DNA of 64,000 bases. Source: Sanguibacter antarcticus. GTDB lineage: Bacteria > Actinomycetota > Actinomycetes > Actinomycetales > Cellulomonadaceae. The DNA lies in the NCBI RefSeq assembly GCF_002564005.1, contig NZ_PDJG01000001.1, positions 1,240,001-1,304,000 of the forward strand, given 5' to 3'. The position numbers and the translations under genes were made by a program. Shown one piece after another: positions 1 to 8,214 of this stretch; position 1 is the first letter of the stretch; every line of letters begins with the position of its first letter. Below the pieces are notes generated by a model that was not told where the DNA came from, searched no databases, and saw only the letters and a program-made list of their open reading frames with translations.

Positions 1-710
1 ATCTCGACGATCACGAGACCCCCGGCGAGCCCGAGGGCTGTCTCGACAGAGTCGGTGAGCCGCCGCTGCACGCCCTCGCGCGCGACGAGCCGGTCGATGA
101 CGACCTCGATCGTGTGCTTGAGCTTCTTCTCGAGCGTCGGCGGCTCGGTGAGCTGGACGACCTCGCCGTCGACCCGTGCGCGGGAGAACCCCTTGGCCTG
201 GAGCTCCTTGAAGAGGTCCGTGTACTCGCCCTTGCGTCCGCGCACCACCGGTGCAAGGACCTGGTACCGGGTGCCTTCCGGGAGCTCGAGGAGACGATCG
301 ACGATCTGCTGGGGCGTCTGGGCCGTCACTCGCTCGCCGCACTGAGGGCAATGCTGCGTCCCGGCGCGCGCGAAGAGCAGGCGGAGGTAGTCGTACACCT
401 CGGTGATGGTGCCGACGGTCGAGCGCGGGTTGCGGTTCGTCGACTTCTGGTCGATCGACACCGCCGGCGACAGGCCTTCGATGAAGTCGACGTCAGGCTT
501 GTCCATCTGCCCGAGGAACTGCCGCGCGTAGGCGGAGAGCGACTCCACGTAACGCCGCTGCCCTTCAGCGAAGATGGTGTCGAAGGCCAAGGAGGACTTG
601 CCTGAACCGGAGAGACCGGTGAAGACGATCAGCTTGTCCCTCGGAAGGTCGAGGTCGACGTTGCGGAGGTTGTGCTCACGGGCACCTTGGACGACGAGGC
701 GTTCACTCAC
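1..710 (-). CDS. uvrA: UvrABC excinuclease subunit A, N-terminal part (runs off the left edge)
   Basis: This is the damage-recognition ATPase of nucleotide excision repair, which loads UvrB onto lesions in the cytoplasm. About 236 N-terminal residues are present and the rest lies beyond position 1. Reading from a GTG at 710, the Walker A motif GLSGSGKSS is at residues 32-40. The conserved stretch [16 protein letters not shown] follows, and the first zinc-finger CPQC begins at residue 121. The last visible residues ([14 protein letters not shown]) also match the family. No strong ribosome binding site precedes the GTG, but homology begins right there ([15 protein letters not shown]). It is divergent from the GH15 gene, and uvrB lies 4 kb away on the same strand, so both damage-recognition subunits are in this neighbourhood. 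Identification is certain; only the exact start is open. Confidence 0.97.
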   Translation of the reverse strand, partial: MSERLVVQGAREHNLRNVDLDLPRDKLIVFTGLSGSGKSSLAFDTIFAEGQRRYVESLSAYARQFLGQMDKPDVDFIEGLSPAVSIDQKSTNRNPRSTVGTITEVYDYLRLLFARAGTQHCPQCGERVTAQTPQQIVDRLLELPEGTRYQVLAPVVRGRKGEYTDLFKELQAKGFSRARVDGEVVQLTEPPTLEKKLKHTIEVVIDRLVAREGVQRRLTDSVETALGLAGGLVIVE

Positions 711-806
711 CGGTCTATCGTACGGGGAACCCCTCGAGCCCGCACACTTGTTCGAACGACAGCCTCCCGCCGTGCTTCCTACGGCCGGAGACAGCACAAT
801 CGTCAG

Positions 807-2723
807 ATGAACACGGCCCCACCCGACGCCCTCGCTCGGGCGACCCCCAACCCCGAGCACACCACCACGATCCCCTCAGTCGACGACGGAACCACACCGA
901 TCGCCGAGTACGCCGTGCTCGGCGACGGTCAGTCGTGCGCCCTCGTCAGCCGCCGAGGCTCCGTCGACTGGCTGTGCCTCCCGCACTTCGACTCTCCCGC
1001 GAGCTTCGCCGCGCTGCTGGGCACGCCCGAGCACGGCCGGTGGCTGCTCACGGTCCCCGACGCGCACACGGTCGAGCGCCGGTACGTCGGTGACTCGTTC
1101 GTCCTCGAGACGACGTACACGAGCGCGAGCGGGGTGGCGCGGATCATCGACGCGATGCCCGTCTGCGACGGGCGAGCCGACCTCGTCCGACGCGTCGAGG
1201 TGCTCTCCGGGACCGTGACGATCGAGCACGAGTGGATCGTCCGCTTCGGATACGGCGCCCTCGTCCCGTGGGTGCACCGCGTCGACGGCACCGGCGACAC
1301 CGGCGGCAGCCCCGGGATCCGTGCGATCGCTGGTCCGGACTCGATGCTCCTGCGCGGCGACCGCCTCCCGGTCGCGAGCGACCACCGGCACCGGGACGTG
1401 TTCTCCGCCTCTGCCGGCGAGGTCATCTCGTTGTCGTGCACCTGGAGCGCCTCGTGGACGCCGCCACCCGCGCACCTCTCGATCGCGGACCGGATCACCG
1501 AGACCGTCCGCTGGTGGGAAGACTGGTCCGGACACTGCGGATACAACGGTCGTTACCGCGACGCCCTCGTGCGCTCGCTCCTCGTCCTGCGCCTGCTCAC
1601 GAGCTCGACGACCGGCGGGATCGTCGCCGCCGCGACGACGTCCCTGCCCGAGGACTTCGGTGGAGGACGCAACTGGGACTACCGGTTCTGCTGGTTGCGT
1701 GACGCAGCCATGACGCTCGAGGCCCTCATCGAGTCGGGCTACCGCACCGAGAGCGCCTCCTGGCAGAACTGGCTCTTGCGCGCCGTCGCAGGCAGCCCGG
1801 AAGACCTCCAGATCATGTACAGCGTCGACGGCAGCCGCGACCTGCCGGAGCGCGAGCTCGACCACCTGCCCGGGTATGCCGGCTCCCGGCCCGTCCGGAT
1901 CGGCAACGGTGCGGTCCACCAGGTGCAGAACGACGTGCTCGGCGAAGTCATGAGCGCCCTCGAGATGACCCGCGAAGCAGGGATGCCCCACGATCACGAC
2001 AGCTGGGCGCTCCAACGGGTGCTCGTCGACGACCTCATCACGCACTGGGACACACCCGACCGCGGCATCTGGGAGGTCCGAGGACCTGAACGAGACTTCG
2101 TCCACTCGCGCGTCATGAGCTGGGCGGCGCTCGACCGCGCCGTGCGCGCCGTCGAGATCCACGGGCACGACGGCCCGGTCGAGCGCTGGCGCGCCGTCAA
2201 GGACACGATCCGCGACCAGGTGCTCGACCGAGGATGGGACCCCGACCTCGGCACCTTCGTGCAGTACTACGGCGCCACGCACACCGACGCTGCACTCCTC
2301 CAGATGGCCCAGGTCGGTTTCATCGACCCGACCGACGAACGCTTCGTCAGCACCGTGCGCACGATCCAGCAGGCCCTCTCCGACGACAGCGGCTTCGTCC
2401 GCCGCTACTCGACCACCGACTCCGACGACGGCCTGGAAGGGCACGAGGCCCCGTTCCTCGTGTGCACGTTCTGGCTCGTCGACGCACTCGCCCGGATGGG
2501 TGAGATCGAGGAGGCGACCACCCTCATGGACACCGCCGTGGCCTCCGCCAACGACGTCGGCCTCATGGCCGAGCAGTACGACACCCACCACGAGCGCATG
2601 GCCGGAAACTTCCCCCAGGCGTTCTCGCACCTCGGTCTGGTCCGAGCCGTCCACAGCATCGATCGTGCCGTGCGCTCGCGCGCCGCATCCGCCGCATCCG
2701 CCGCAGCACAGGAGAACCGATGA
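807..2723 (+). CDS. GH15 family glucan/trehalose hydrolase (glucoamylase- or trehalase-like)
   Basis: This is a 638-residue cytoplasmic glycoside hydrolase of family 15. An N-terminal domain ([26 protein letters not shown], about residues 32-57, quoted here in part as its hallmark) is typical of actinobacterial GH15 enzymes. The (alpha/alpha)6 catalytic barrel follows, with [13 protein letters not shown] near residues 289-301, [13 protein letters not shown] near 544 and [10 protein letters not shown] near 600. No signal peptide is seen. The frame is open further upstream, but that would overlap uvrA, and homology begins after the ATG at 807, so that start is chosen. Its stop overlaps the next gene's ATG by four bases (ATGA), implying co-translation with the MBL hydrolase. 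Family members hydrolyse trehalose or alpha-glucans, and the sequence alone does not decide between them. Confidence 0.93.
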   Translation: MNTAPPDALARATPNPEHTTTIPSVDDGTTPIAEYAVLGDGQSCALVSRRGSVDWLCLPHFDSPASFAALLGTPEHGRWLLTVPDAHTVERRYVGDSFVLETTYTSASGVARIIDAMPVCDGRADLVRRVEVLSGTVTIEHEWIVRFGYGALVPWVHRVDGTGDTGGSPGIRAIAGPDSMLLRGDRLPVASDHRHRDVFSASAGEVISLSCTWSASWTPPPAHLSIADRITETVRWWEDWSGHCGYNGRYRDALVRSLLVLRLLTSSTTGGIVAAATTSLPEDFGGGRNWDYRFCWLRDAAMTLEALIESGYRTESASWQNWLLRAVAGSPEDLQIMYSVDGSRDLPERELDHLPGYAGSRPVRIGNGAVHQVQNDVLGEVMSALEMTREAGMPHDHDSWALQRVLVDDLITHWDTPDRGIWEVRGPERDFVHSRVMSWAALDRAVRAVEIHGHDGPVERWRAVKDTIRDQVLDRGWDPDLGTFVQYYGATHTDAALLQMAQVGFIDPTDERFVSTVRTIQQALSDDSGFVRRYSTTDSDDGLEGHEAPFLVCTFWLVDALARMGEIEEATTLMDTAVASANDVGLMAEQYDTHHERMAGNFPQAFSHLGLVRAVHSIDRAVRSRAASAASAAAQENR

Positions 2724-3409
2724 GCACGCCACGAGACACCGACACGGCAGGACCGACCGACCTGACGGTCCTCGACGATCTGGAGATCCGCACGGCGTGC
2801 GTCGGGCCGATGAGCAACAACGCCTATCTCTTGACCTGCCGCGGCACCGGGCACCAGCTACTCGTCGACGCGGCCGACGACGCCGACCGGCTCATGGGAC
2901 TGATCCACGAAGGCACCGGCCGCCTCGACCTCGTCGTCACGACGCACAGCCACCGTGACCACCACGGGGCGCTCGCCACGGTCGTCGGTGCGACGTCCAG
3001 CACCACCGCGGCCGGAGCGGACGACGCGGCCGAGATCCCGGTCCCCACCGGACGCCTCCTGCGCCACGGGGACACGATCGACGTCGGTCGTGTCACCTTC
3101 GACGTCGTCGCGCTGCGCGGGCACACCCCGGGCTCGGTCTCCCTGGTGTACACAGAACCGTCGAGCGTCCAGGCCGCGGGAGCGGTTCCCGGGCGTGCGC
3201 ACGTCTTCACCGGAGACTCGCTCTTCCCCGGCGGTGTCGGCAGCACGCGGGGCGACCACGACCGGTTCGTCCAGCTCATCGACGACGTCACCGAACGCGT
3301 CTTCGACCGCTACCGCGACGACACGCAGGTCTACCCCGGCCACGGGGCCGGCACGACGCTCGGGGCCGAGCGTCCCCACCTCGACGAGTGGCGCGCCCGA
3401 GGATGGTGA
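2720..3409 (+). CDS. MBL-fold metallo-hydrolase (glyoxalase II-like)
   Basis: This is a 229-residue metallo-beta-lactamase-fold hydrolase. The metal ligands are all visible: THSHRDHH (H76, H78, D80, H81), H135 in GHTPGS, D166 in TGDSLFP and H208 in YPGHG. This is the pattern of the hydroxyacylglutathione hydrolase-like branch, which cleaves thioesters. Actinobacteria lack glutathione, so the substrate may be a mycothiol or other thioester, but that is inference. It is coupled to the GH15 gene by an ATGA overlap, which suggests a shared role. It ends about 18 bases before the convergent S51 peptidase gene. The family call is firm; the substrate is unknown. Confidence 0.9.
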   Translation: MSTPRDTDTAGPTDLTVLDDLEIRTACVGPMSNNAYLLTCRGTGHQLLVDAADDADRLMGLIHEGTGRLDLVVTTHSHRDHHGALATVVGATSSTTAAGADDAAEIPVPTGRLLRHGDTIDVGRVTFDVVALRGHTPGSVSLVYTEPSSVQAAGAVPGRAHVFTGDSLFPGGVGSTRGDHDRFVQLIDDVTERVFDRYRDDTQVYPGHGAGTTLGAERPHLDEWRARGW

Positions 3410-3426
3410 CAGGCTCCTGCCAGCTG

Positions 3427-4161
3427 CTATCGAGCGCCTGGGAGCACGCGCGGCTCGATCCGCTCCTCGACGACGCTCTCCCCGTCGGGGCCGCGGGTCA
3501 GGAGGTACGCCCCCTTGCCGCGCTGCTCGGTGACCGCCTCGACCATCGTCGTGCCTCGGTAGACCAGGCCGACCCCGTCGTCCGTGCAGTACGCGGTCGG
3601 CAGCTCTCCGCTCCCGACCAGCGAGTGCATGAGCGGCCGACGACCAGGCTCCGAGTCGTAGTGCACACCGTTCGCGTACGGCAGGAGCCCGAGACCGTCG
3701 TGGACTGCTCGCAGCTCCGGACCGAACGAGTCGGTGGTTCCTCCCAGGTGCCAGCAGATCGACCCTGCGCTCACGCCGCTGAGGACGACTCCGGCCTCCC
3801 AGACCGTGTGCATGATGCTGTCGAGACCGTGCACGCGCCACACCGCGAGCAGGTTCGCGACGGATCCTCCACCGACCCACACGACGTCCTGGGCGAGCAG
3901 GTGCTCCATCACGTCGTCGACGTTGGGCATCGTGAAGAGGTTGAGGTGCGAGAGGTCGAGCCCGGCCGCGCGTCCGGCCTCGTCGAGCTCACCACGGAAC
4001 CACGCCTGGTCGCCGCCGGCCGTGCCGACGTGGCACACCCGAGGGGTGCCGTCAGCCCCTGCGAGGTCGACAGCGTGGCGAAAGAGCGGGGCAACGGCGA
4101 GACGTGTGCGCACCCCAGGGGCGAGCCCGCCCGAGGTCGCGAGGATGGTCGGTTCAGACAT
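3427..4161 (-). CDS. Peptidase E-like (S51 family) serine peptidase
   Basis: This is a 244-residue protein of the S51 dipeptidase E/cyanophycinase fold. The nucleophile motif GVSAGS (residues 129-134, likely Ser131) follows the oxyanion strand VVWVGGGSVANLL. Length matches peptidase E (about 230-245). Known members cleave N-terminal aspartyl dipeptides or act as related peptidases in the cytoplasm. An ATG at 4173 would add four residues; the ATG at 4161 (MSEPTILATSGG) fits the family start better. The gene is convergent with the MBL hydrolase and divergent from the YciI gene, with about 30 bases between starts. No partner genes are evident. Confidence 0.88.
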   Translation of the reverse strand: MSEPTILATSGGLAPGVRTRLAVAPLFRHAVDLAGADGTPRVCHVGTAGGDQAWFRGELDEAGRAAGLDLSHLNLFTMPNVDDVMEHLLAQDVVWVGGGSVANLLAVWRVHGLDSIMHTVWEAGVVLSGVSAGSICWHLGGTTDSFGPELRAVHDGLGLLPYANGVHYDSEPGRRPLMHSLVGSGELPTAYCTDDGVGLVYRGTTMVEAVTEQRGKGAYLLTRGPDGESVVEERIEPRVLPGAR

Positions 4162-4190
4162 GCCGACGACCATAGTGCTTGAATGTCGCC

Positions 4191-4475
4191 ATGACGACCT
4201 TTGCCGTGACCTACGTGTACGACGACCGCGCCGCCGACCGGGACACTCACCGCCCGGCCCACCGTGCGTTCCTCTCCGGGCTGCTCGCCGCAGGGGTCCT
4301 GCGCGCGTCCGGCCCGGTGTCCGACGGCGACATGCAGGGGGCGCTCCTGGTCCTCGACGCGCCGTCGGCCGAGGCCGCCGGCACCATCCTCGACTCAGAC
4401 CCGTTCGCGACCGAAGGTCTCGTCGCTGCGCGCGCCGTGGCGGAGTGGACCATCGTCAGCGGCTCCGTCGGCTGA
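4191..4475 (+). CDS. YciI family protein
   Basis: This is a 94-residue dimeric alpha-beta protein of the YciI family. The sequence carries the family pattern: an N-terminal strand (FAVTYVYDDR), the His-containing RPAHRAFLSGL helix, the SGPVSDGD loop and C-terminal DPF...GLV...EWTIVSG. Members are small cytoplasmic proteins of uncertain enzymatic role, and some are fused to sigma-factor or halogenase partners. The ATG at 4191 is chosen over an in-frame TTG at 4179 because homology starts there. Its 3' end overlaps the convergent VOC remnant by 20 bases. Function cannot be assigned beyond the family. Confidence 0.85.
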   Translation: MTTFAVTYVYDDRAADRDTHRPAHRAFLSGLLAAGVLRASGPVSDGDMQGALLVLDAPSAEAAGTILDSDPFATEGLVAARAVAEWTIVSGSVG

Positions 4476-4695
4476 CGCACCGCGCGATCCGCCCGCGGCA
4501 CGCCGCGACGATCGTGTCCTTGGGCCCCTGCTCGCCCACGTTGATGTCGAGGTGCACCCGGTTCTTCGCTGTCTTTCCCTCCGGGACCTTCTGGAAGTAC
4601 AGGCGGGGGCCACGCCCTGCCGAGTCGACGGCGGCAAACCACTCCACCTGGTCCGTCAGCGGCGTGCCGCGTGCCTCCTCGTAGGCGCTCCTCAT
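4456..4695 (-). pseudogene. VOC/glyoxalase-like domain remnant
   Basis: This 79-codon frame keeps the second half of a glyoxalase-like (VOC) domain. GPRLYFQKVPEGKTAKNRVH followed by LDINV is the hallmark of the actinobacterial glyoxalase-6 group. The first half of the domain is missing, because uvrB ends only 14 bases upstream. The expected C-terminal helix after HLDINV is replaced by unrelated Arg-rich sequence. It therefore looks like a decayed fragment downstream of uvrB. It could still be expressed as a short protein from the ATG at 4695. Its 3' end overlaps the convergent YciI gene. Confidence 0.6.
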
Positions 4696-4708
4696 CGTGC
4701 CCTCGACG

Positions 4709-6808
4709 TCAGGCTGTCGCCGCCTGCATCTGCCGCAGCTCCTTCTTGAGCCCGGAGATCTCGTCGCGGAGCCGCGCTGCGAGCTCGAACTGGAGCTCGG
4801 CTGCGGCTCCGTGCATCTGGTCGCTCAGCTCCTGGATCAGAGTGACCAGCTCGTCTCCCGCAAGGCCTGCGAGCTTGTTCGGCCCGCTGGCTCCGGCCTT
4901 CGGACCACCAGGCACGGGTGCCTTCGCCTTGCCTGCGTTGCGATATCCGCCCTTGAGGAGCTCCTGGGTGTCGATCTCCTCGCGAGCGAGCATGTCCGTG
5001 ACATCGCTGATCTTCTTGCGCAACGGGGTCGGGTCGATCCCGTGCTCGAGGTTGTACGCGACCTGCTTCTCCCGGCGTCGATCTGTCTCTTCGAGCGCGA
5101 GCGCCATGGCCGCAGTGATCTTGTCCGCATACATGTGCACCTCCCCCGAGACGTTGCGGGCGGCGCGCCCGATCGTCTGGATGAGCGAGGTCGCCGAGCG
5201 CAGGAACCCCTCCTTGTCCGCATCGAGGATCGCGACGAGGGAGACCTCCGGAAGGTCGAGCCCCTCACGCAGGAGGTTGATCCCGACGAGGACGTCGTAC
5301 TCTCCGAGCCGCAGCTCCCTCAGCAGCTCGACGCGCCGCAGCGTGTCCACCTCGGAGTGGAGGTAGCGCACCCGCACGTTCTTGTCGAGGAAGTAGTCGG
5401 TGAGGTCTTCCGCCATCTTCTTCGTCAGCGTCGTGACGAGGACGCGTTCGTTGCGCTCTGCTCGGAGCCGGATCTCCTCGAGGAGGTCGTCGATCTGTCC
5501 GGTCGTCGGCTTGATGATCACCTGGGGGTCGACCAGACCCGTGGGCCGGATGATCTGCTCGACAAAACCGTCAGACATCGACAGCTCGTACTTGCCGGGC
5601 GTCGCGGAGAGATAGACGGTCTGGCCGACGCGCTCGACGAACTCCTCCCACCGCAGCGGACGGTTGTCCATCGCGCTGGGCAGGCGGAAGCCGTGGTCGA
5701 CGAGGTTGCGCTTACGAGACATGTCCCCCTCGAACATGGCACCGATCTGGGGCACGGTGACGTGCGACTCGTCGATGACGAGGAGGAAGTCGTCCGGGAA
5801 GTAGTCGAGGAGCGTGTGCGGGGCTGTCCCGGGCTCACGTCCGTCGATGTGTCGCGAGTAGTTCTCGATCCCTGAGCACGAGCCGATCTGCCGCATCATC
5901 TCGATGTCGTACGTCGTGCGCATGCGCAGGCGCTGGGCCTCGAGCAGCTTGCCCTGGCGATCGAGCTCGGCGAGCCGCGCCTCGAGCTCGGTCTCGATCG
6001 AGCCGATCGCGCGTTCCATGCGCTCCGGACCTGCCACGTAGTGGGTGGCCGGGAAGAGGTTGATCGACTGCTCGGCGTGCACGACGTCGCCGGTCAGCGG
6101 ATGGAGGGTCTGGATCGCCTCGATCTCGTCCCCGAAGAACTCGATCCGGATCGCCAGCTCCTCGTACACCGGGATGATCTCGACGGTGTCGCCGCGCACA
6201 CGGAAGGTCCCGCGGGTGAACGCCATGTCGTTGCGGGTGTACTGCATCGCGACGAACTGTCGGAGAAGGTCGTCGCGCTCGACGACGTCGCCCACGTCCA
6301 GCCGGACCATCCGGTCCACGTACTCCTGCGGTGTGCCGAGGCCGTAGATGCAGGACACCGATGCGACCACGACGACATCGCGCCGGGTGAGGAGGTTGCT
6401 CGTCGCCGAGTGCCGCAGCCGCTCGACCTCGTCGTTGACCGACGAGTCCTTCTCGATGAAGGTGTCCGTCTGCGCGATGTACGCCTCGGGCTGGTAGTAG
6501 TCGTAGTAGGACACGAAGTACTCGACGGCGTTGTTCGGCAGAAGCTCGCGGAACTCTGTCGCGAGCTGGGCCGCGAGCGTCTTGTTGGGTGCCATGACGA
6601 GGGTCGGGCGCTGCAGCTTCTCGATGAGCCACGCGGTCGTGGCGGACTTTCCCGTACCGGTCGCCCCGAGCAGGACGACGTCCTTCTCCCCTGCCTGGAT
6701 CCGCTCGGTGAGCTGTGCGATCGCCGTCGGCTGGTCGCCCGAGGGCGTGTAGTCGGAGATCACCTCGAAGGGGGCGACGGAGCGCTGGAGATCGGTGACA
6801 GGTCGCAT
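4709..6808 (-). CDS. uvrB: UvrABC excinuclease subunit B
   Basis: This is a 699-residue DNA damage-verification helicase of nucleotide excision repair. Walker A GATGTGKS is at residues 48-55. The damage-probing beta-hairpin region ([10 protein letters not shown]) is near 101-110 and the remaining superfamily II helicase motifs follow. The C-terminal UVR motif (residues about 650-690, [20 protein letters not shown]) contacts UvrC. Length is normal. The ATG at 6808 gives the canonical N-terminus with [18 protein letters not shown]. coaE lies 69 bases upstream on the same strand, an arrangement common in actinobacteria. uvrA begins on the same strand 4 kb downstream. Confidence 0.98.
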   Translation of the reverse strand: MRPVTDLQRSVAPFEVISDYTPSGDQPTAIAQLTERIQAGEKDVVLLGATGTGKSATTAWLIEKLQRPTLVMAPNKTLAAQLATEFRELLPNNAVEYFVSYYDYYQPEAYIAQTDTFIEKDSSVNDEVERLRHSATSNLLTRRDVVVVASVSCIYGLGTPQEYVDRMVRLDVGDVVERDDLLRQFVAMQYTRNDMAFTRGTFRVRGDTVEIIPVYEELAIRIEFFGDEIEAIQTLHPLTGDVVHAEQSINLFPATHYVAGPERMERAIGSIETELEARLAELDRQGKLLEAQRLRMRTTYDIEMMRQIGSCSGIENYSRHIDGREPGTAPHTLLDYFPDDFLLVIDESHVTVPQIGAMFEGDMSRKRNLVDHGFRLPSAMDNRPLRWEEFVERVGQTVYLSATPGKYELSMSDGFVEQIIRPTGLVDPQVIIKPTTGQIDDLLEEIRLRAERNERVLVTTLTKKMAEDLTDYFLDKNVRVRYLHSEVDTLRRVELLRELRLGEYDVLVGINLLREGLDLPEVSLVAILDADKEGFLRSATSLIQTIGRAARNVSGEVHMYADKITAAMALALEETDRRREKQVAYNLEHGIDPTPLRKKISDVTDMLAREEIDTQELLKGGYRNAGKAKAPVPGGPKAGASGPNKLAGLAGDELVTLIQELSDQMHGAAAELQFELAARLRDEISGLKKELRQMQAATA

Positions 6809-6877
6809 GGATCAACCGTACGTCGAGACGCTGACATTCATCGTGCGTGCGGGCGGTCGACCGACGATCTGGTCGGG

Positions 6878-7498
6878 TCAGACGACTTCTTCGGCGACCT
6901 CGTCCTGGAGCCGCGCCCACAAGGCGTCGATCGCTGCGAGAAGATCGTCCTCGGCCCTCTCGCCCGAGACCACGATGTCGGCGGCGGCGCGGCGGACGTC
7001 GTCGTCCGCCTGGGCCGCGACCCGCTGTCGTGCCTCCGGGAGCGAGAGCCCTCGTCCTTCGACCAGGCGTCGGATCCGCAGGTCGGCCGGGGTGTCGACG
7101 ACCACGAGGATGTGGAACGCGTCCTCCTGCCCGGTCTCGACGAGGAGCGGGATGTCATGGACGACCACCGCGCCAGGGTCCGCCGCGCCGGCCGCGGCCT
7201 CGCGCTCGACGGACAGGCGGTGGATCTCCGGATGGACGAGCGCGTTGAGCCGCGCACGTGCCTCGTGGTTCCCGAAGACGATGTGGCCGAGCGCGGCACG
7301 GTCCAGCGCCCCGTCCGGGCCGAGCACACCCTCGCCGAACACCTCGACGACACGTTCGAGCCCGATCGTGCCGGGCGCGACGACCTCCCGTGCCAGCAGG
7401 TCGTGGTCGATGACGACGGCTCCGTGCTCGGCGAAGCGTCGGGCAGCGACCGACTTGCCGGCCGCGATGCCTCCTGTGAGTCCGATGCGCAACATCAC
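6878..7498 (-). CDS. coaE: Dephospho-CoA kinase
   Basis: This catalyses the last step of coenzyme A synthesis, phosphorylation of dephospho-CoA by ATP in the cytoplasm. The 206-residue protein opens with LRIGLTGGIAAGKS (P-loop). It continues with VVIDHDLLAREVVAPG and the lid region, and has VVVHDIPLLVETG, where CoA substrate-binding residues lie. It matches bacterial CoaE length (about 200), without the C-terminal extension seen in some mycobacterial CoaE. Two ATG codons in tandem (7498 and 7495) are equally possible starts. It lies just upstream of uvrB on the same strand and 63 bases downstream of the marR gene. Confidence 0.96.
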   Translation of the reverse strand: MMLRIGLTGGIAAGKSVAARRFAEHGAVVIDHDLLAREVVAPGTIGLERVVEVFGEGVLGPDGALDRAALGHIVFGNHEARARLNALVHPEIHRLSVEREAAAGAADPGAVVVHDIPLLVETGQEDAFHILVVVDTPADLRIRRLVEGRGLSLPEARQRVAAQADDDVRRAAADIVVSGERAEDDLLAAIDALWARLQDEVAEEVV

Positions 7499-7561
7499 CC
7501 CATCCTGCCGCCGACCTCATCCCCCGGCAAGGCAGACGGAGAAGGCTCGTGCGCGGACGCG

Positions 7562-8041
7562 TCAGCCCGCCGAGGTCGTCTCCGGATCGTTCGCGACGAG
7601 GCGCAAGAGCCTCAGGAGCTCAGACCTGTCTGTGCTCGACAGCTCGTGGAGCAGGTCGTCGGCCCGTTCCCGACGGTGCTGACCGACCGTCGCGAGGAGC
7701 TCGTGGCCTGCGTCGGTCAGCTCGACGCGGGTGGAGCGGCGGTCGACAGGGTCCGGCAGCCGACGGACGAGCCCAGCGGCGTGGGCCTGCTCGACCTTGG
7801 AGGTCACCGAGCGAGGCACCACGTCGAGCGCGCTCGCGACGTCGCACAACCGTTGCGGCCCGTCGGCTCGGGCCAGGACGCGGAGCAGCCGGTACTGCCC
7901 CGGGGTGGTGCCGGTGGGCTCGAGCTCGAGCTGTGCGTCGCGCCGGACGCGCCGGAGGGACGCATGGACGAGCGCGAGGAACTCGCTCCCCGCAGTGTCC
8001 TGACGTGCTGCGTCGTCCGTTGGTGTCGTCCCGCTCGTCAT
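7562..8041 (-). CDS. MarR family transcriptional regulator
   Basis: This is a 159-residue winged-helix repressor of the MarR family. The DNA-binding domain spans about residues 45-115 (TPGQYRLLRVLARADG, then the recognition helix DVVPRSVTSKVEQAHAAGLV and the wing DRRSTRVELTDAG), flanked by dimerisation helices. It is divergently transcribed from the ABC exporter at 8215, the usual arrangement for a MarR repressor and its efflux target. A 14-bp motif occurs at both promoters in inverted orientation, each copy overlapping a plausible -10 box (see the operator entries). The inducer is unknown. Confidence 0.92.
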   Translation of the reverse strand: MTSGTTPTDDAARQDTAGSEFLALVHASLRRVRRDAQLELEPTGTTPGQYRLLRVLARADGPQRLCDVASALDVVPRSVTSKVEQAHAAGLVRRLPDPVDRRSTRVELTDAGHELLATVGQHRRERADDLLHELSSTDRSELLRLLRLVANDPETTSAG

Positions 8042-8048
8042 GAAAGAG

Positions 8049-8062
8049 AGCCTAACTCACTA
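8049..8062 (-). promoter_or_regulatory. Candidate MarR operator over the marR promoter
   Basis: Read on the minus strand this is TAGTGAGTTAGGCT. It differs at one base from the matching site at 8146-8159 and faces the opposite way. It contains TAGGCT, a plausible -10 box only about 7 bases before the marR ATG, so the transcript would be nearly leaderless and binding here would give autorepression. The repeat is seen directly; its role is inference. Confidence 0.5.
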
Positions 8063-8145
8063 AGTTGGCCTCATGGAGCGAACAGCCGACGAGAGCACCT
8101 CCGCCGTCAGGTCCCGGTGACGATCGTCCAGAGGCCCTCCGTCGA

Positions 8146-8159
8146 TAGTGAGTTAGACT
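8146..8159 (+). promoter_or_regulatory. Candidate MarR operator over the ABC exporter promoter
   Basis: This is TAGTGAGTTAGACT on the plus strand, the partner of the inverted copy at 8049-8062. The last six bases (TAGACT) fit a -10 box about 55 bases upstream of the exporter ATG. The site also contains the perfect short dyad GAGT-TAG-ACTC if extended by one base. Its position suggests repression of the exporter by the divergent MarR protein. Confidence 0.5.
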
Positions 8160-8214
8160 CAGCAAGTTCCCGGCGGGCTCGCACCCACCACGCCCCATCT
8201 CCTGGAGGTCGCCC

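Noticed and set aside
876..2732. A 618-codon minus-strand frame opposite the GH15 gene
   Set aside because: It is antisense to a gene with clear family motifs and has no recognisable domain of its own.
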